Assembly (NCBI RefSeq): GCF_000092225.1
Contig: NC_014158.1
Location: 744,001-808,000 of the forward strand
Direction of reading: 5' to 3'
Length of the DNA: 64,000 nucleotides
Origin: Tsukamurella paurometabola DSM 20162
GTDB taxonomy: Bacteria; Actinomycetota; Actinomycetes; Mycobacteriales; Mycobacteriaceae
This document shows positions 31,194-40,604 of this stretch, one piece after another. The position numbers and the translations under genes are program-made. Under the pieces are notes generated by a model. That model worked only from the letters and a program-made list of their open reading frames with translations. It was not told the DNA's origin and searched no databases. The first letter of the stretch is position 1; every line of letters begins with the position of its first letter.

Positions 31194-32443
31194 GGACGGA
31201 CCTCCTGGCCAGGGCGGGGGAGCGGCTGTACGCGGGTCAATTGGGTCACGTGGCCGGGTTCGAGCTCGTCCAGCGAGTTCGCACCCAGCAGGCGCATCGT
31301 ACGGCGCACTTCGTCGCCGAGGATGGTGATCGCGCGGTCCACGCCCGCCTCGCCGCCCGCCATGAGCCCGTACAGGTAGGCGCGACCGACCAGGGTGCTG
31401 CGCGCGCCCAGCGCCACGGCGGCCACGATATCGGCTCCCGACATGATCCCGGTGTCCAGAAGGATCTCGGTCGTCCCGCCCAGTTCGGCGGCGACCGTCG
31501 GCAGCAGGTGGAACGGCACCGGCGCCCGGTCGAGTTGACGTCCACCGTGATTGGACAGGACGATCCCGTCCACGCCGAGGTCGGCGCACCGTCGCGCGTC
31601 GTCGAGGGTCTGCACGCCCTTCACCACCACCTTCCCGGGCCACTGATCCCTGATCCAGGCGAGATCGGAGTAGTCGACGGTGGGGTCGAACATGGAGTCC
31701 AGGAGCTCGCCGACGGTGCCCGACCAGCGGTCGAGGGAGGCGAAGGAGAGCGGCTCGGTGGTGAGGAAGTCGATCCACCAGTGCGGCCGCGGCACCGCGT
31801 CCACGATGGTGCGTAGCGTGAGCGCGGGTGGGATCGTCATGCCGTTGCGCTTGTCCCGCAGCCGGGCACCGGCGACCGGTACGTCGACGGTCACGAGCAG
31901 CGTGTCGTAGCCGGCCTGTGCGGCGCGGTCCACCAATGCCATGGATCGCTCGCGGTCGCGCCACATGTAGAGCTGGAACCACTGCCGCCCGCCCCTGCCG
32001 GCGTCCGCCACCTCCTCGATCGACGCCGTGCCCATCGTCGACAGCGAGAACGGGATGCCGGCGCGGGTGGCGGCGCGCGCACCGGCGAGCTCGCCCTCGG
32101 TCTGCATCATGCGGGTGAAGCCCGTCGGGGCGATCGCGAACGGTAGGGCCGACGGTCCGCCGAGCACCGTGCGTGTGGTGTCAACGTGCGCGACATCGCG
32201 CAGAATCCGCGGATGGAATTCGATGTCGGAGAAGGCCTGCCGGGCCCGGGCCAGGGAGAGTTCGGCTTCGGCGGCGCCATCGGTGTAGTCGAACGCGGCG
32301 CGCGGGGTGCGGCGCTGTGCGATCCGGCGCAGGTCTGCGATGGTCTGCGCATCGTCGAGCCGCGCCGCACGGCGATCCAGCCGCGGCGCCTTGATCCGCA
32401 TGAGGGGCGCGAGATCCCTCACCTTCGGTACCTGACGACGCAT
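31190..32443 (-). CDS. lldD: FMN-dependent L-lactate dehydrogenase (LldD-like)
   Basis: A 417-residue alpha-hydroxy-acid oxidase with a TIM-barrel FMN domain. The catalytic histidine is in [13 protein letters not shown], with FMN-contact segments [10 protein letters not shown] and LVVTVDVP-type residues, and the end of the barrel has [13 protein letters not shown]. It probably oxidises the L-lactate released by the fucose route to pyruvate. The ATG at 32443 is closely preceded by GGAGGA, while a GTG at 32458 would add five residues. It leads the minus-strand operon and is divergent from the FAH-type gene. Confidence 0.82.
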   Translation of the reverse strand: MRRQVPKVRDLAPLMRIKAPRLDRRAARLDDAQTIADLRRIAQRRTPRAAFDYTDGAAEAELSLARARQAFSDIEFHPRILRDVAHVDTTRTVLGGPSALPFAIAPTGFTRMMQTEGELAGARAATRAGIPFSLSTMGTASIEEVADAGRGGRQWFQLYMWRDRERSMALVDRAAQAGYDTLLVTVDVPVAGARLRDKRNGMTIPPALTLRTIVDAVPRPHWWIDFLTTEPLSFASLDRWSGTVGELLDSMFDPTVDYSDLAWIRDQWPGKVVVKGVQTLDDARRCADLGVDGIVLSNHGGRQLDRAPVPFHLLPTVAAELGGTTEILLDTGIMSGADIVAAVALGARSTLVGRAYLYGLMAGGEAGVDRAITILGDEVRRTMRLLGANSLDELEPGHVTQLTRVQPLPRPGQEVRP

Positions 32444-32508
32444 TATTCCTCCGATCACTGAGAGAGGTCTTCCCCGAACTCTACGACGGCGGACGCGATA
32501 TGCGCAGA

Positions 32509-32540
32509 CTGTTGACCAACAGACCTCCGATGTTTACAGT
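32509..32540 (+). promoter_or_regulatory. Divergent fuc-cluster promoter with overlapping palindromic operator
   Basis: The perfect 6-bp-arm palindrome CTGTTG-AC-CAACAG (32509-32522) covers the -35 hexamer TTGACC (32512-32517). A -10 TACAGT lies at 32535-32540 with exactly 17 bp between. TTGT/ACAA-type cores resemble FadR-subfamily GntR operators, and the cluster encodes such a regulator, so repression released by a pathway sugar acid is the simplest model. The minus-strand promoter was not resolved. Confidence 0.6.
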
Positions 32541-32630
32541 CCTCTTTTGTGACTCGCGGCACAGTCTCCTCGCCTTCCGACGCAAGGCCGGCGGCCGCCC
32601 GGAGTCCTGACCGAGGGTGAAAGGAAGTCG

Positions 32631-33482
32631 ATGAGACTGCGACGAGTCGGCGAGGCGGGGGCGGAGCGCCCCATCGTCTCCACCGGAGACGGACGGTGGC
32701 TCGACGCCTCGGGCGTCGTACCCGAATACGGGCCCGCGACGATCGGTTCGGCGCGCGAGATCCTGGCTGCGGAGATCGCCGCCGGCGGGCTGCCTGAGGT
32801 CGATCCGACCGGGCTCCGAGTCGGTGCGCCGATTTCCCGCCCCGGCAAGATCGTGTGCATCGGCGTGAACTATCTCGCCCATGCGCAGGAGACTCAGCAC
32901 GCCGAGCCCGCCGAGCCGGTGATGTTCCTCAAAACATCGGCCACGATCGTGGGCCCGTACGACGACGTGTTGATACCTCGCGGATCGGTCGCCACCGACT
33001 ACGAGGTAGAGCTCGCTGCCGTGATCGGGTGCACCGCACGCTATCTCGACAGTGCGGAGCAGGGACTCGCCTGTGTGGCCGGGTACACCGTCTCCAACGA
33101 CGTGTCCGAACGGGACTTCCAGATGAACCGCGGCGGCACCTGGGACAAGGGCAAGAACTGCGAGACCTTCAACCCGCTCGGCCCCGAATTGGTGACCGCC
33201 GACGAGATCCCCGATCCGCAGCTGCTCGATATCCGGCTCACCGTCAACGGCGAGGTGCGGCAGCGGGCCAATACGGCGCAGATGATCTTCGGGGTCGGCG
33301 AGATCGTGCGCTACCTCAGCCAGTTCATGGTTCTGGAGCCCGGCGACGTGGTCAACACCGGTACGCCGGCGGGCGTCGCCTTCGGTTACCCCGATCCGAA
33401 GCCGTACCTGCGCCGTGGCGATGTGATCGAGACCCACGTCGATGTGCTCGGCGGTCACCGGTCCGTCCTCGGGGAGGCCTGA
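32631..33482 (+). CDS. FAH-family hydrolase, probable 2,4-diketo-3-deoxy-L-fuconate hydrolase
   Basis: A 283-residue fumarylacetoacetate-hydrolase fold enzyme. The metal-binding E-x-E ([12 protein letters not shown], near residue 125), the preceding [11 protein letters not shown] loop and the later [11 protein letters not shown] lid segment are present. In the non-phosphorylative fucose route this enzyme splits 2,4-diketo-3-deoxy-L-fuconate to pyruvate and L-lactate. AAAGGAAG precedes the ATG. It begins the plus-strand operon, and its stop overlaps the next start by one base (TGATG). Confidence 0.82.
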   Translation: MRLRRVGEAGAERPIVSTGDGRWLDASGVVPEYGPATIGSAREILAAEIAAGGLPEVDPTGLRVGAPISRPGKIVCIGVNYLAHAQETQHAEPAEPVMFLKTSATIVGPYDDVLIPRGSVATDYEVELAAVIGCTARYLDSAEQGLACVAGYTVSNDVSERDFQMNRGGTWDKGKNCETFNPLGPELVTADEIPDPQLLDIRLTVNGEVRQRANTAQMIFGVGEIVRYLSQFMVLEPGDVVNTGTPAGVAFGYPDPKPYLRRGDVIETHVDVLGGHRSVLGEA

Positions 33483-34789
33483 TGTCCGCGAAGTTCACCG
33501 GATTTCGGACGCTGGACGTGCGATTCCCCACCTCCAAGGAGCTCGACGGATCCGATGCGATGAACGTCGACCCCGACTACTCTGCGGCATACCTGGTGCT
33601 CGAGACCGACGCCGCTGATGGTCTGGAGGGGCACGGCTTCGTGTTCACCATAGGCCGCGGTAACGACGTGCAGCGCGCCGCGATCGAGGCCCTGTCGGGG
33701 TACGTCCTCGGCCGCGATGTGGACGCCGTCCTGGATGATCTCGGCGGAATGTGGCGCGAACTGGTCTACGACGCACAACTGCGCTGGCTCGGTCCCGAGA
33801 AGGGCGTCATGCACATGGCGATCGGTGCAGTCGTGAACGCCCTGTGGGATCTCCGGGCCAAGCGTGAAGGAATGCCGCTGTGGCAGTTGCTCGGTGGACT
33901 CAGCCCGGAGCAGATCGTCGATCTGGTCGATTTCCGGTACCTCACGGACGCGCTCACCCCGGACGAGGCGCTGGAGTTGCTCCGTGCCGCGGAACCTGGG
34001 CGTGCGCAGCGGTCGGCCGCGTTGCAGGAGCATGGCTATCCCGGATACACCACCTCGCCGGGCTGGCTCGGATACTCCGACGAGAAGCTGGAGCATCTCG
34101 CGAAAGAGGCGGTGGCACAGGGCTTCACCCAGATCAAGCTCAAGGTGGGCGCCGATATCGACGACGATATCCGCCGCTTCGCTCTGGCGCGGTCCGTGGT
34201 GGGCGACGGTATCCGGATCGCGGTCGATGCGAACCAGCGTTGGGACGTTCGCGAGGCGGTCGACGCGATCGAGCGGCTGGCCCCTTTCGATCCGTGGTGG
34301 GTGGAGGAACCCACGGCGCCGGATGATGTGCTCGCGCACTCCGCGATCCGGCGACGGGTCTCACCCGTGCGGATCGCCACCGGCGAGCATGCGCACAGCC
34401 GGGTGCTGGTCAAGCAGTTGCTGCAGGCTGAGGCGATCGATGTGCTTCAGCTCGATTCCACCCGTGTGGCCGGGGTCAACGAGAACATCGCGATCCTGCT
34501 GCTGGCCGCCAAATTCGGCATTCCGGTGTGCCCGCACGCGGGTGGCGTGGGGCTGTGCGAACTGGTGCAGCACCTCGCGATGTTCGACTACGTCGCGGTT
34601 TCCGGCACTCTCGCCGACCGGAACATCGAGTACGTCGACCATCTGCATGAGCACTTCCTGGACCCGGTGCGGATCGTCGACGGGGCGTACGCCGCGCCGT
34701 CGGCGCCGGGCTTCTCGGCCCAGATGCACGCGAAGTCCCTCACGCGGTACGGCTTCCCCGACGGAGAAGCCTGGAAGGAGGCACCATGA
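33482..34789 (+). CDS. fucD: L-fuconate dehydratase (enolase superfamily)
   Basis: A 435-residue enzyme that dehydrates L-fuconate to 2-keto-3-deoxy-L-fuconate. All expected active-site residues are visible: K219 and K221 (IKLKVG), D249 and N251 (VDANQRW), E275 (VEEP), E302 (TGEH) and H352 (CPHAGG). Each is one position after the number I recall for the characterised Xanthomonas FucD, with the same spacing throughout. The insertion with [12 protein letters not shown] is also typical of FucD and not of mandelate racemase. This gene is the strongest evidence for the substrate of the cluster. It is coupled to both neighbours by overlapping start and stop codons. Confidence 0.92.
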   Translation: MSAKFTGFRTLDVRFPTSKELDGSDAMNVDPDYSAAYLVLETDAADGLEGHGFVFTIGRGNDVQRAAIEALSGYVLGRDVDAVLDDLGGMWRELVYDAQLRWLGPEKGVMHMAIGAVVNALWDLRAKREGMPLWQLLGGLSPEQIVDLVDFRYLTDALTPDEALELLRAAEPGRAQRSAALQEHGYPGYTTSPGWLGYSDEKLEHLAKEAVAQGFTQIKLKVGADIDDDIRRFALARSVVGDGIRIAVDANQRWDVREAVDAIERLAPFDPWWVEEPTAPDDVLAHSAIRRRVSPVRIATGEHAHSRVLVKQLLQAEAIDVLQLDSTRVAGVNENIAILLLAAKFGIPVCPHAGGVGLCELVQHLAMFDYVAVSGTLADRNIEYVDHLHEHFLDPVRIVDGAYAAPSAPGFSAQMHAKSLTRYGFPDGEAWKEAP

Positions 34790-35547
34790 GCGGCGGAGAC
34801 GAATTCACCGGATTCCGGGCGATCGTGACGGGCGGCGCCTCGGGCATCGGACGTCGGACGGCGGAGGAACTGATGGCACGCGGAGCGACCGTCGCGGTAA
34901 TCGACGTGCAGCCGGGCGAAGCGCCAGCGGGATCGGTCGGCATCAGCTGTGACGTCGGCGACGACGAATCGGTCGCCGTCGCGGTGGCGACCGCGGCCGA
35001 AACCCTGGGCGGCGTAGACGGACTGGTCAACAATGCCGGTATCGGAGCGCAGGGGACCGTCGAGGCCGGAACGTTGGACGAGTGGCGGCGTGTGCTCGAG
35101 GTCAACGTTCTCGGTACCGTCCGGATGACCCGTGCTGCACTCGAACACCTGCGTCGATCCGCGACCCCCGCCGTGGTCAACACCTGTTCGATCGCCGCGA
35201 CCGCAGGGCTTCCCGGCCGGGTGCTCTACAGCGCGTCCAAGGGTGCCATCGAGGCGATGACGCGCGCGATGGCGGCTGACCATGTGCGAGAGGGTATCCG
35301 GTTCAACTGCGTGAACCCCGGGACCGTCGACACGCCGTGGGTGCGCAGACTGTTGGAGTCGGCCGCCGATCCCGAGGCCGAGGCCGAGCAACTTCGCCAG
35401 CGCCAGCCCACGGGTCGGCTGGTCACGGATGCCGAAGTGGCGGGAGCGATCTGCTACCTGCTGGGTCCGGCGGCATCGGCCACCACTGGAACCTCGCTCG
35501 CCGTCGACGGCGGGATGAGTGGCCTCCGACTCCCGGCGAAGCGGTGA
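34786..35547 (+). CDS. SDR dehydrogenase, probable 2-keto-3-deoxy-L-fuconate dehydrogenase
   Basis: A 253-residue classical short-chain dehydrogenase. The NAD(P) loop [12 protein letters not shown] and the catalytic YSASK are present (the catalytic Ser is in NTCSIAA). Asp at the end of the second strand (VIDVQPGE) suggests NAD preference. It should oxidise 2-keto-3-deoxy-L-fuconate to the 2,4-diketo acid, the substrate of the FAH-type enzyme two genes upstream. It overlaps fucD by 4 bp (ATGA) and the next gene by 4 bp (GTGA). Confidence 0.82.
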   Translation: MSGGDEFTGFRAIVTGGASGIGRRTAEELMARGATVAVIDVQPGEAPAGSVGISCDVGDDESVAVAVATAAETLGGVDGLVNNAGIGAQGTVEAGTLDEWRRVLEVNVLGTVRMTRAALEHLRRSATPAVVNTCSIAATAGLPGRVLYSASKGAIEAMTRAMAADHVREGIRFNCVNPGTVDTPWVRRLLESAADPEAEAEQLRQRQPTGRLVTDAEVAGAICYLLGPAASATTGTSLAVDGGMSGLRLPAKR

Positions 35548-36509
35548 CCGCGGCGCTCACCGCGGACCGGGCGTTCGGGCGCGGCGGCCTACGCGTGGCC
35601 CGGTTGTCCTTCGGTGCGGCGGCGATCGGCAATCTCTACGCCGAGGTCGACGATGCGGAGGCCACCGACGCCGTGCGTGCCGCGCTGGATGCCGGAATCA
35701 GCTACTTCGACACCGCGCCGCATTACGGTCTCGGACTGTCCGAGCGCAGGCTCGGGGCGGCGCTGGATGAGCATGCGAGCGTGGTGATCTCGACGAAGGT
35801 GGGACGGGTGTTGCGGCCCGCGAGCGGTCCCGCTGCACCGGACTCACAGGGATTCGCGGTCGCGGCCGATGTGGAGCGGGTGTGGGACTTCAGTCGCGAT
35901 GGGGTGTTCCGCTCGATCGAGGACAGCCTGATGCGATTGGGCCGGGACCGTATCGATGTGGTGTACGTGCACGATCCCGACGAGCACTTTGTCGAGGCGA
36001 TGAACGGTGCCTTCCCGGCACTCGACGAACTCCGCAGCCAGGGCGTGATCTCCTCGTACGGCGCCGGTATGAATCAATCGGAGATGCTCACCCGGTTCGT
36101 ACGCGAGACCGATATGGACACCGTCCTGATCGCCGGGCGGTACACGGTGCTCGACCGCGGTGCGGCGCAGGATCTGCTCCCGGCCTGTGTGCAGCGCGAT
36201 GTGTCGGTCGCGGTCGGTGGAGTGTTCAACTCCGGTATCAGCGCGTCGGCGGACCCGCAGCCCGGAGCGACCTACGACTACGCGCCGGCCACGCTGAGTG
36301 CACTCGACCGTGCGCGCCGCCTCGCCGCGGTCTGCCGTGATCATGGCACCACCCTGCCGCACGCCGCTGTGCACTTCCCGCTGCGGCACCCCGCCGTACG
36401 CACGGTGCTACTCGGGATGCGGTCAGAGGAGGAAGTTCGCACCGATCTCGACTTGCTGTGGACGCCGCCACCGGAAGCCCTGTGGTCCGACCTCGACGCC
36501 GCGTTGTGA
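35544..36509 (+). CDS. Aldo/keto reductase, probable L-fucose (D-threo-aldose) 1-dehydrogenase
   Basis: A 321-residue AKR barrel enzyme. The catalytic tetrad Asp and Tyr (YFDTAPHYG), Lys (STKVGR) and His (VVYVHDPD) is intact. The sequence is close to D-threo-aldose 1-dehydrogenase and pyridoxal dehydrogenase types, which oxidise L-fucose to its lactone. It is therefore the likely first oxidative step of the cluster. Its GTG start overlaps the SDR stop. No separate sugar transporter follows. Confidence 0.8.
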   Translation: MTAALTADRAFGRGGLRVARLSFGAAAIGNLYAEVDDAEATDAVRAALDAGISYFDTAPHYGLGLSERRLGAALDEHASVVISTKVGRVLRPASGPAAPDSQGFAVAADVERVWDFSRDGVFRSIEDSLMRLGRDRIDVVYVHDPDEHFVEAMNGAFPALDELRSQGVISSYGAGMNQSEMLTRFVRETDMDTVLIAGRYTVLDRGAAQDLLPACVQRDVSVAVGGVFNSGISASADPQPGATYDYAPATLSALDRARRLAAVCRDHGTTLPHAAVHFPLRHPAVRTVLLGMRSEEEVRTDLDLLWTPPPEALWSDLDAAL

Positions 36510-36544
36510 GGTCGATCCGTCGGCAGCGCCGGTACCATTGACCG

Positions 36545-37264
36545 ATGTCGACCAACGACGGCGCCGGGCGGATATCGCGTACCGATGACGCGATCCTCAA
36601 GCTCAAGGCCATGATCACCGACGGCGAGCTGCCTGCGGGCAGCCGGCTGCCGCGCGAGGCCGACCTCGCGGCCCGTCTCGGGCTCTCGCGCAATTCGCTG
36701 CGCGAAGCGATCCGCGCCCTCGCGATGCTGCGCATCCTGGACGTGCGGCAGGGCGACGGTACGTACGTCACGAGCCTCGAACCCACTCTGCTGCTCGACA
36801 CCATGGGCTTCGTCGTCGACTTCCAGCAGGAGGATTCGGTACTGCACTTCTTCGAGGTGCGGCGCATCCTGGAGCCGGCGGCCACCGCCATGGCCACGCA
36901 CCGGATCACGGATGAGAAACTGGCCGTCCTGGAGGAGACGCTCGCGTTGGGCGGGCCGGATGCATCGGTGGAAACCTTGGTGCAGCAAGACATCCTGTTC
37001 CACCAAACTATCGCGGACGCCTCCGGTAATCCGGTTCTGCGCGCCCTGATCTCGGGGCTGTCGGCGCCCACGTTGCGGGCTCGGATCTGGCGGGGTTACG
37101 ACGACACCGATGCGCGCGCACGAACCGTCGCCGAGCACCGGCAGATCTTCGACGCTCTGGTGGCGGGGCAGGCCGACGTGGCGTGCGCGTGTGCGACGGT
37201 GCACATCGCCGGTGTCGAGGGCTTCGTGCGGCGCGCGATGGCCGCGGGCACGGCCGGGGCCTAG
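36545..37264 (+). CDS. FadR-subfamily GntR transcriptional regulator
   Basis: A 239-residue regulator. The N-terminal winged helix (SRLPREADLAARLGLSRNSLREAIRAL, here shown as its parts LPREADLAARLG and SRNSLREAIRAL) is followed by the wing QGDGTYV and a C-terminal FCD ligand domain with metal-site histidines (FHQTIADASGN, AEHRQIFDA). It is the last gene of the fuc plus-strand group and the probable ligand of the palindrome at 32509-32522. Its stop shares the CTAG of the convergent YccF gene. Confidence 0.87.
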   Translation: MSTNDGAGRISRTDDAILKLKAMITDGELPAGSRLPREADLAARLGLSRNSLREAIRALAMLRILDVRQGDGTYVTSLEPTLLLDTMGFVVDFQQEDSVLHFFEVRRILEPAATAMATHRITDEKLAVLEETLALGGPDASVETLVQQDILFHQTIADASGNPVLRALISGLSAPTLRARIWRGYDDTDARARTVAEHRQIFDALVAGQADVACACATVHIAGVEGFVRRAMAAGTAGA

Positions 37265-37632
37265 ACCGGCACGATCTCCGATCCGAGCGGCATCAGTGAG
37301 AGCCGGATCATCTTGAAGTTCGCGATGGCCATCGGGATGCCGATGATGGTCAGGCACAGCGCAATGCCGGTGAGTATGTGACCGATGGCCAGCCAGATAC
37401 CGGCGACCAGCAGCCAGATGATATTGCCGAGCAGCGATGCGGCGCCGGCATCCGGGCGGTCGACCACGGTACGACCGAAGGGCCACAGCGCGTAGTTGGC
37501 GATCCGGAAAGACGCGAGGCCGAACGGGATCGTCACGATCAACAGGCAGCAGATGATTCCGGCGATCGCGTAGCCCACAGCCATCCAGAATCCGCAGAAC
37601 ACCAGCCAGATGATGTTCAGGATCGTCTTCAT
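37261..37632 (-). CDS. YccF-family inner membrane protein
   Basis: A 123-residue protein with two YccF domains, each with a hydrophobic helix pair: ILNIIWLVFCGFWMAVGYAI near residue 5 and NIIWLLVAGIWLAIGHI near residue 70. The helices are followed by IPFGLASFRIANYALWPFG and IPMAIANFKMIRLSLMPLG. The function is unknown. Start ATG at 37632. The stop overlaps that of the GntR gene on the other strand by a CTAG palindrome. Confidence 0.85.
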   Translation of the reverse strand: MKTILNIIWLVFCGFWMAVGYAIAGIICCLLIVTIPFGLASFRIANYALWPFGRTVVDRPDAGAASLLGNIIWLLVAGIWLAIGHILTGIALCLTIIGIPMAIANFKMIRLSLMPLGSEIVPV

Positions 37633-37699
37633 GCTTCCAGTATGCCCAGTCCGGGAAAAATCCTTCGGCACCGTGGTCGTCGCTGCGTAGCCTGGGCGT

Positions 37700-38038
37700 A
37701 TGAACCTCTTCCAGCGCACCGCCAAGGTCTTCAACGCGGCTTTCACTCCACTGCTGTCCCTGCCCGTGATCGGCCCGGCTCTGGGGAAGAGCATGGTCAC
37801 CGTCAGCTATACCGGCCGGAAGTCGGGCAAGCAGTTCTCCCTCCCCATCGCCTACCAGCGCACGGGCGATGAGGTGGTGATCGGCGTCGCGATGCCCGAC
37901 CAGAAGCAGTGGTGGCGCAACTTCCTCGGCGAGGGCGGCGACCTCACACTGCACTTCCCCGACGGTGACCGCACCGGCCACGCCGTAGCGGTCCGCTCCG
38001 ATGATGGCTCCGTCGGCCTGAAGGTCGCGCTCCGCTGA
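37700..38038 (+). CDS. Nitroreductase/quinone-reductase-family (DUF385) protein
   Basis: A 112-residue split-barrel protein of the deazaflavin-dependent nitroreductase family of actinobacteria. It has the family segment VTVSYTGRKSGKQFSLPIAY, then a strand and VAMPDQKQWWRNFLGEGGDLTL. Members such as Ddn use coenzyme F420, but this one is shorter and lacks the N-terminal helix extension, so cofactor and substrate are uncertain. Confidence 0.75.
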   Translation: MNLFQRTAKVFNAAFTPLLSLPVIGPALGKSMVTVSYTGRKSGKQFSLPIAYQRTGDEVVIGVAMPDQKQWWRNFLGEGGDLTLHFPDGDRTGHAVAVRSDDGSVGLKVALR

Positions 38039-38047
38039 CCGGCGGCG

Positions 38048-38959
38048 TCACTGCAGCGCCCGCACCGCATCGGCTGCCTTGGTGCGTAGAGCGTCGATGA
38101 TGCCGGGCGGACCGAGCACGGTGATGTTCGGCAGGGCGGACCAGAGAGTCCATATCGCCTGGCCGCGGTCCCGGAACGCGAGGGTGCCGACACCGTCGGG
38201 CCCGGGCGGCGTGACCATCGTCCCGAACGAGGACAGCTTCATCCACCCGTACTCGTCTGCCCGCAGGTCGATGCGAACCGCCTCGTGCCCGGTGCGGAAC
38301 GACGCGCGCGACTCCTCGAACTCGGCGGCGAGATCCACGTCCGCGGCTCGCCGCGCCGGCTCGGCGAGCACCGTCACCGACGAGAACCGCGAGGTGCGAT
38401 AGGTCCGGCGAGCCCCGTCGCGCAAGGCCATCAGGTACCAGGCCTGGCCCGCGTGAACGAGTCCGACGGGGTCCAGAGTCCGCTCCGTGGCGGCGCCTCC
38501 GCGGGGCCGGTAGACGGCGCGCACCCGCAGTCCGTCGATGACGGCGCGTTGCAATTCGCCCAGGTGCGGGTCGGGTTCGGGGGCGCGGGCGAAGCCGTCC
38601 GGACGCACGTGGATCCGCTGGGCGGCAGCCGCGGCCTCACGGCGGTGCGGCTCGGGGAGCGCCGCCGCCACCTTGCGCATCGCACTGGCGAAGGCGGGAG
38701 ACAGCGGTGCCCCGGCGAGCAGCGCCTTCGCCTCGTCGAGGGTGAGTCCCGTGAGATCGGTGCGGTAGCCGGGGAGCAGGCTGATCCCCCCGCCGCGACC
38801 CCGGTCGGTATAGACGGGAATGCCGGCGGTCGACAGTGCCTCGACGTCCCGCAGCACGGTTCGGGTGGAAACCTCCAATTCCTCCGCGATCTGTGCGGCC
38901 GTCATGGTGCCACGGTGTCGTAACAGCATGAGCAGCGAGAGGAGGCGGTCGGCACGCAC
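38048..38959 (-). CDS. WYL-domain transcriptional regulator (YafY type)
   Basis: A 303-residue regulator with an N-terminal DeoR-like helix-turn-helix (TAAQIAEELEVSTRTVLRDVEAL) and a WYL ligand domain (QAWYLMALRDGARRTYRTSRF, shown by WYLMALRDG and RTYRTSRF). It starts at GTG (38959). It is divergent from the broken TIGR03086-like gene, and the spacer holds an exact palindrome. This pairing of a WYL regulator with a maleylpyruvate-isomerase-like protein is common in actinobacteria. Confidence 0.85.
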   Translation of the reverse strand: MRADRLLSLLMLLRHRGTMTAAQIAEELEVSTRTVLRDVEALSTAGIPVYTDRGRGGGISLLPGYRTDLTGLTLDEAKALLAGAPLSPAFASAMRKVAAALPEPHRREAAAAAQRIHVRPDGFARAPEPDPHLGELQRAVIDGLRVRAVYRPRGGAATERTLDPVGLVHAGQAWYLMALRDGARRTYRTSRFSSVTVLAEPARRAADVDLAAEFEESRASFRTGHEAVRIDLRADEYGWMKLSSFGTMVTPPGPDGVGTLAFRDRGQAIWTLWSALPNITVLGPPGIIDALRTKAADAVRALQ

Positions 38960-38981
38960 GGGAAAACTCTCTCAGATAAAG

Positions 38982-38998
38982 ATGACAGTAGGTGTCAT
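38982..38998. promoter_or_regulatory. Palindromic operator candidate for the WYL regulator
   Basis: ATGACA (38982-38987) and TGTCAT (38993-38998) form a perfect 6-bp-arm inverted repeat with a 5-bp spacer, midway between the divergent WYL regulator and TIGR03086-like gene. It overlaps the only A/T-rich part of the spacer, as expected for a promoter. Confidence 0.55.
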
Positions 38999-39021
38999 AT
39001 TTGCCGGGTTGACTGCGTGCC

Positions 39022-39600
39022 ATGACCGATACAGCCACTGATCCCCGCCCCGCGTACGCCGCCGCCACCGCCTGGGTGCACAGCCTCCTCGCGGCCGTCG
39101 CACCCGACCAGCTCGATCTACCCACCCCGTGCGAGGACTTCGATGTCCGGGCCCTTGCCGAGCATCTCATCGCGGTCGTGATCCGCGCCGAGGCGCTCGC
39201 CACCGTCGCCACCGTCGAGGGTCAGCCGTTCCGGGCCGATGACCACGACGCCGTCACGTACGCCGCGGTGCGCGATCGCGCTCTCGCCGCCTGGGAGAGC
39301 GCGCCGCTTGACCGTGAGGTCACGGTGCCCTAGGGCGTGGTGCCGGGCTTCGCCGCACTCGGCATGTACATCAACGAAACCCTGGTGCACGGCTGGGACC
39401 TCGCCGTGGCCACCGGGCAGTCCGTCGAGTTCCCGGACCCCGCGCTCCCCGAAGGTGTACTCGCGGTGATGAAAACCGCGCTCCCCGCGGACTATCGCGG
39501 TGGCGAGGTCCCCTTCGGCCCCGTCATCGAACCCTGCGAGGGCGCAGGTCCCACCGAGCGCCTCGCGAACTGGAGCGGGCACGGCCGGCTGATCGGCTGA
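39022..39600 (+). pseudogene. TIGR03086-like metal-binding protein interrupted by an in-frame amber codon
   Basis: The two halves are in the same frame, separated only by TAG at 39331-39333. The first half (104 codons including the stop) has the DinB/maleylpyruvate-isomerase fold start (LPTPCEDFDVRALAEHLI). The second half continues with GVVPGFAALGMYINETLVHGWDLAVATGQ (shown by MYINETLVHGWDLAVATGQ). In relatives the residue before G-x-V-P is usually aromatic, so a TGG Trp codon changed to TAG by one base is likely. No loss of frame, codon bias or length is seen otherwise, so the mutation is recent, or it is a sequencing error. Confidence 0.8.
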
Positions 39601-39641
39601 ACCGTTGACATGAAGCGAGGGTGAGGTTCTAGCGTCGAGGA

Positions 39642-40016
39642 ATGAGCATCGAACTGAACCACACCATCGTCGCCGCCACCGACAACCTCGAGACCGCGCG
39701 CTTCCTGACCGAAGTGCTCGGTCTCGAGGATCCCGTCGACATCGGCGGCGGGCATTTCCACCAGGTCCGTCTCTCCAACGACGTGGCGCTCGACGTGATG
39801 ACCAGGCCGGCGCCGATCCACCCGCAGCACTACGCCTTCCTCGTCTCCGAGCAGGAGTTCGACGAGATCTTCGCGCGGATCACGGAGCGAGGACTGGCCT
39901 TCCACGCCGAGCCCGACGGTGGCGGCGCGGGCGAGATCAACCACCGCTTCGGTGGCCGCGGCGTCTACTTCCCGTCGCCCGACGGCCACGTCCTGGAGGC
40001 CCTCACCGCCGCCTGA
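39642..40016 (+). CDS. VOC (glyoxalase/bleomycin-resistance) family protein
   Basis: A 124-residue single-domain protein with the paired beta-alpha-beta-beta-beta units of the VOC fold: opening ELNHTIVAATDNLETARFL, middle HYAFLVSEQEFDEIF and closing RGVYFPSPDGHVLEALT. Possible metal ligands are H7, H58-H61 region and E120. The substrate is unknown. It follows the interrupted gene by 41 bp. Confidence 0.8.
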   Translation: MSIELNHTIVAATDNLETARFLTEVLGLEDPVDIGGGHFHQVRLSNDVALDVMTRPAPIHPQHYAFLVSEQEFDEIFARITERGLAFHAEPDGGGAGEINHRFGGRGVYFPSPDGHVLEALTAA

Positions 40017-40063
40017 TCCGGAAACCGGTTGCCCGCCACGACCGCCCGCGGGATGCTCGACCC

Positions 40064-40570
40064 ATGACGACGAGCGCGACTGTTTCGATGACCCCGGTGA
40101 CTGCGGCACTGCTGCAGACGTTGCTGCGCGATCGCGGCGAGTTCGAACGGATCACCGGGTCGGCGATCCCGGACGGATGGCCCGAGTTCCCCGAAGCGAT
40201 CGAGCACACGCTGGCCGCCGCTCGCGAGCCCGGGTTCGCCGCCGACTGGTCGATGCACCTGTTCTTCTCCGCGGCGGGTGAACTCGTCGGTTCGGGTGGA
40301 TACCACGGACCACCGTCCGACGGCACGGTCGAGATCGGCTACGAGATCGCCCCCGCGTTCCGCGGCCGCGGTTATGCGAAGGCCGCCGCCCGTGCACTGG
40401 TCGCCAAGGCCACTGCGGCGGGGGTGGCACGGATCAACGCCCACACGGTGGCCGCGGAGTCCCCGTCGACCGGGGTGCTCCGTGCGTTGGGCTTCCGGCA
40501 GATCGGCGCGGCCATCGACTCCGCCGACGGCCCGTTGTGGCAGTGGCGGTTGCCTGTCGGGCCGGATTGA
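40064..40570 (+). CDS. GNAT-family N-acetyltransferase
   Basis: A 168-residue protein of the RimJ/RimL-like acetyltransferase branch. The acetyl-CoA motif is IAPAFRGRGYAKAAARALVAKA (R-G-R-G-Y-A), preceded by GSGGYHGPP and followed by TGVLRALGFRQIG. The acceptor is unknown. The gene is convergent with the SNF2 helicase gene 34 bp away. Confidence 0.8.
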   Translation: MTTSATVSMTPVTAALLQTLLRDRGEFERITGSAIPDGWPEFPEAIEHTLAAAREPGFAADWSMHLFFSAAGELVGSGGYHGPPSDGTVEIGYEIAPAFRGRGYAKAAARALVAKATAAGVARINAHTVAAESPSTGVLRALGFRQIGAAIDSADGPLWQWRLPVGPD

Positions 40571-40604
40571 GTCGCTGCGGAGGGGATTGGTGGCGGCGCC
40601 GAGA

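Noticed and set aside
39331-39333. Amber codon as a pyrrolysine codon
   Set aside because: Nothing in the window suggests pyrrolysine genes, and the family has no known Pyl residue. Nonsense mutation or base error is simpler.
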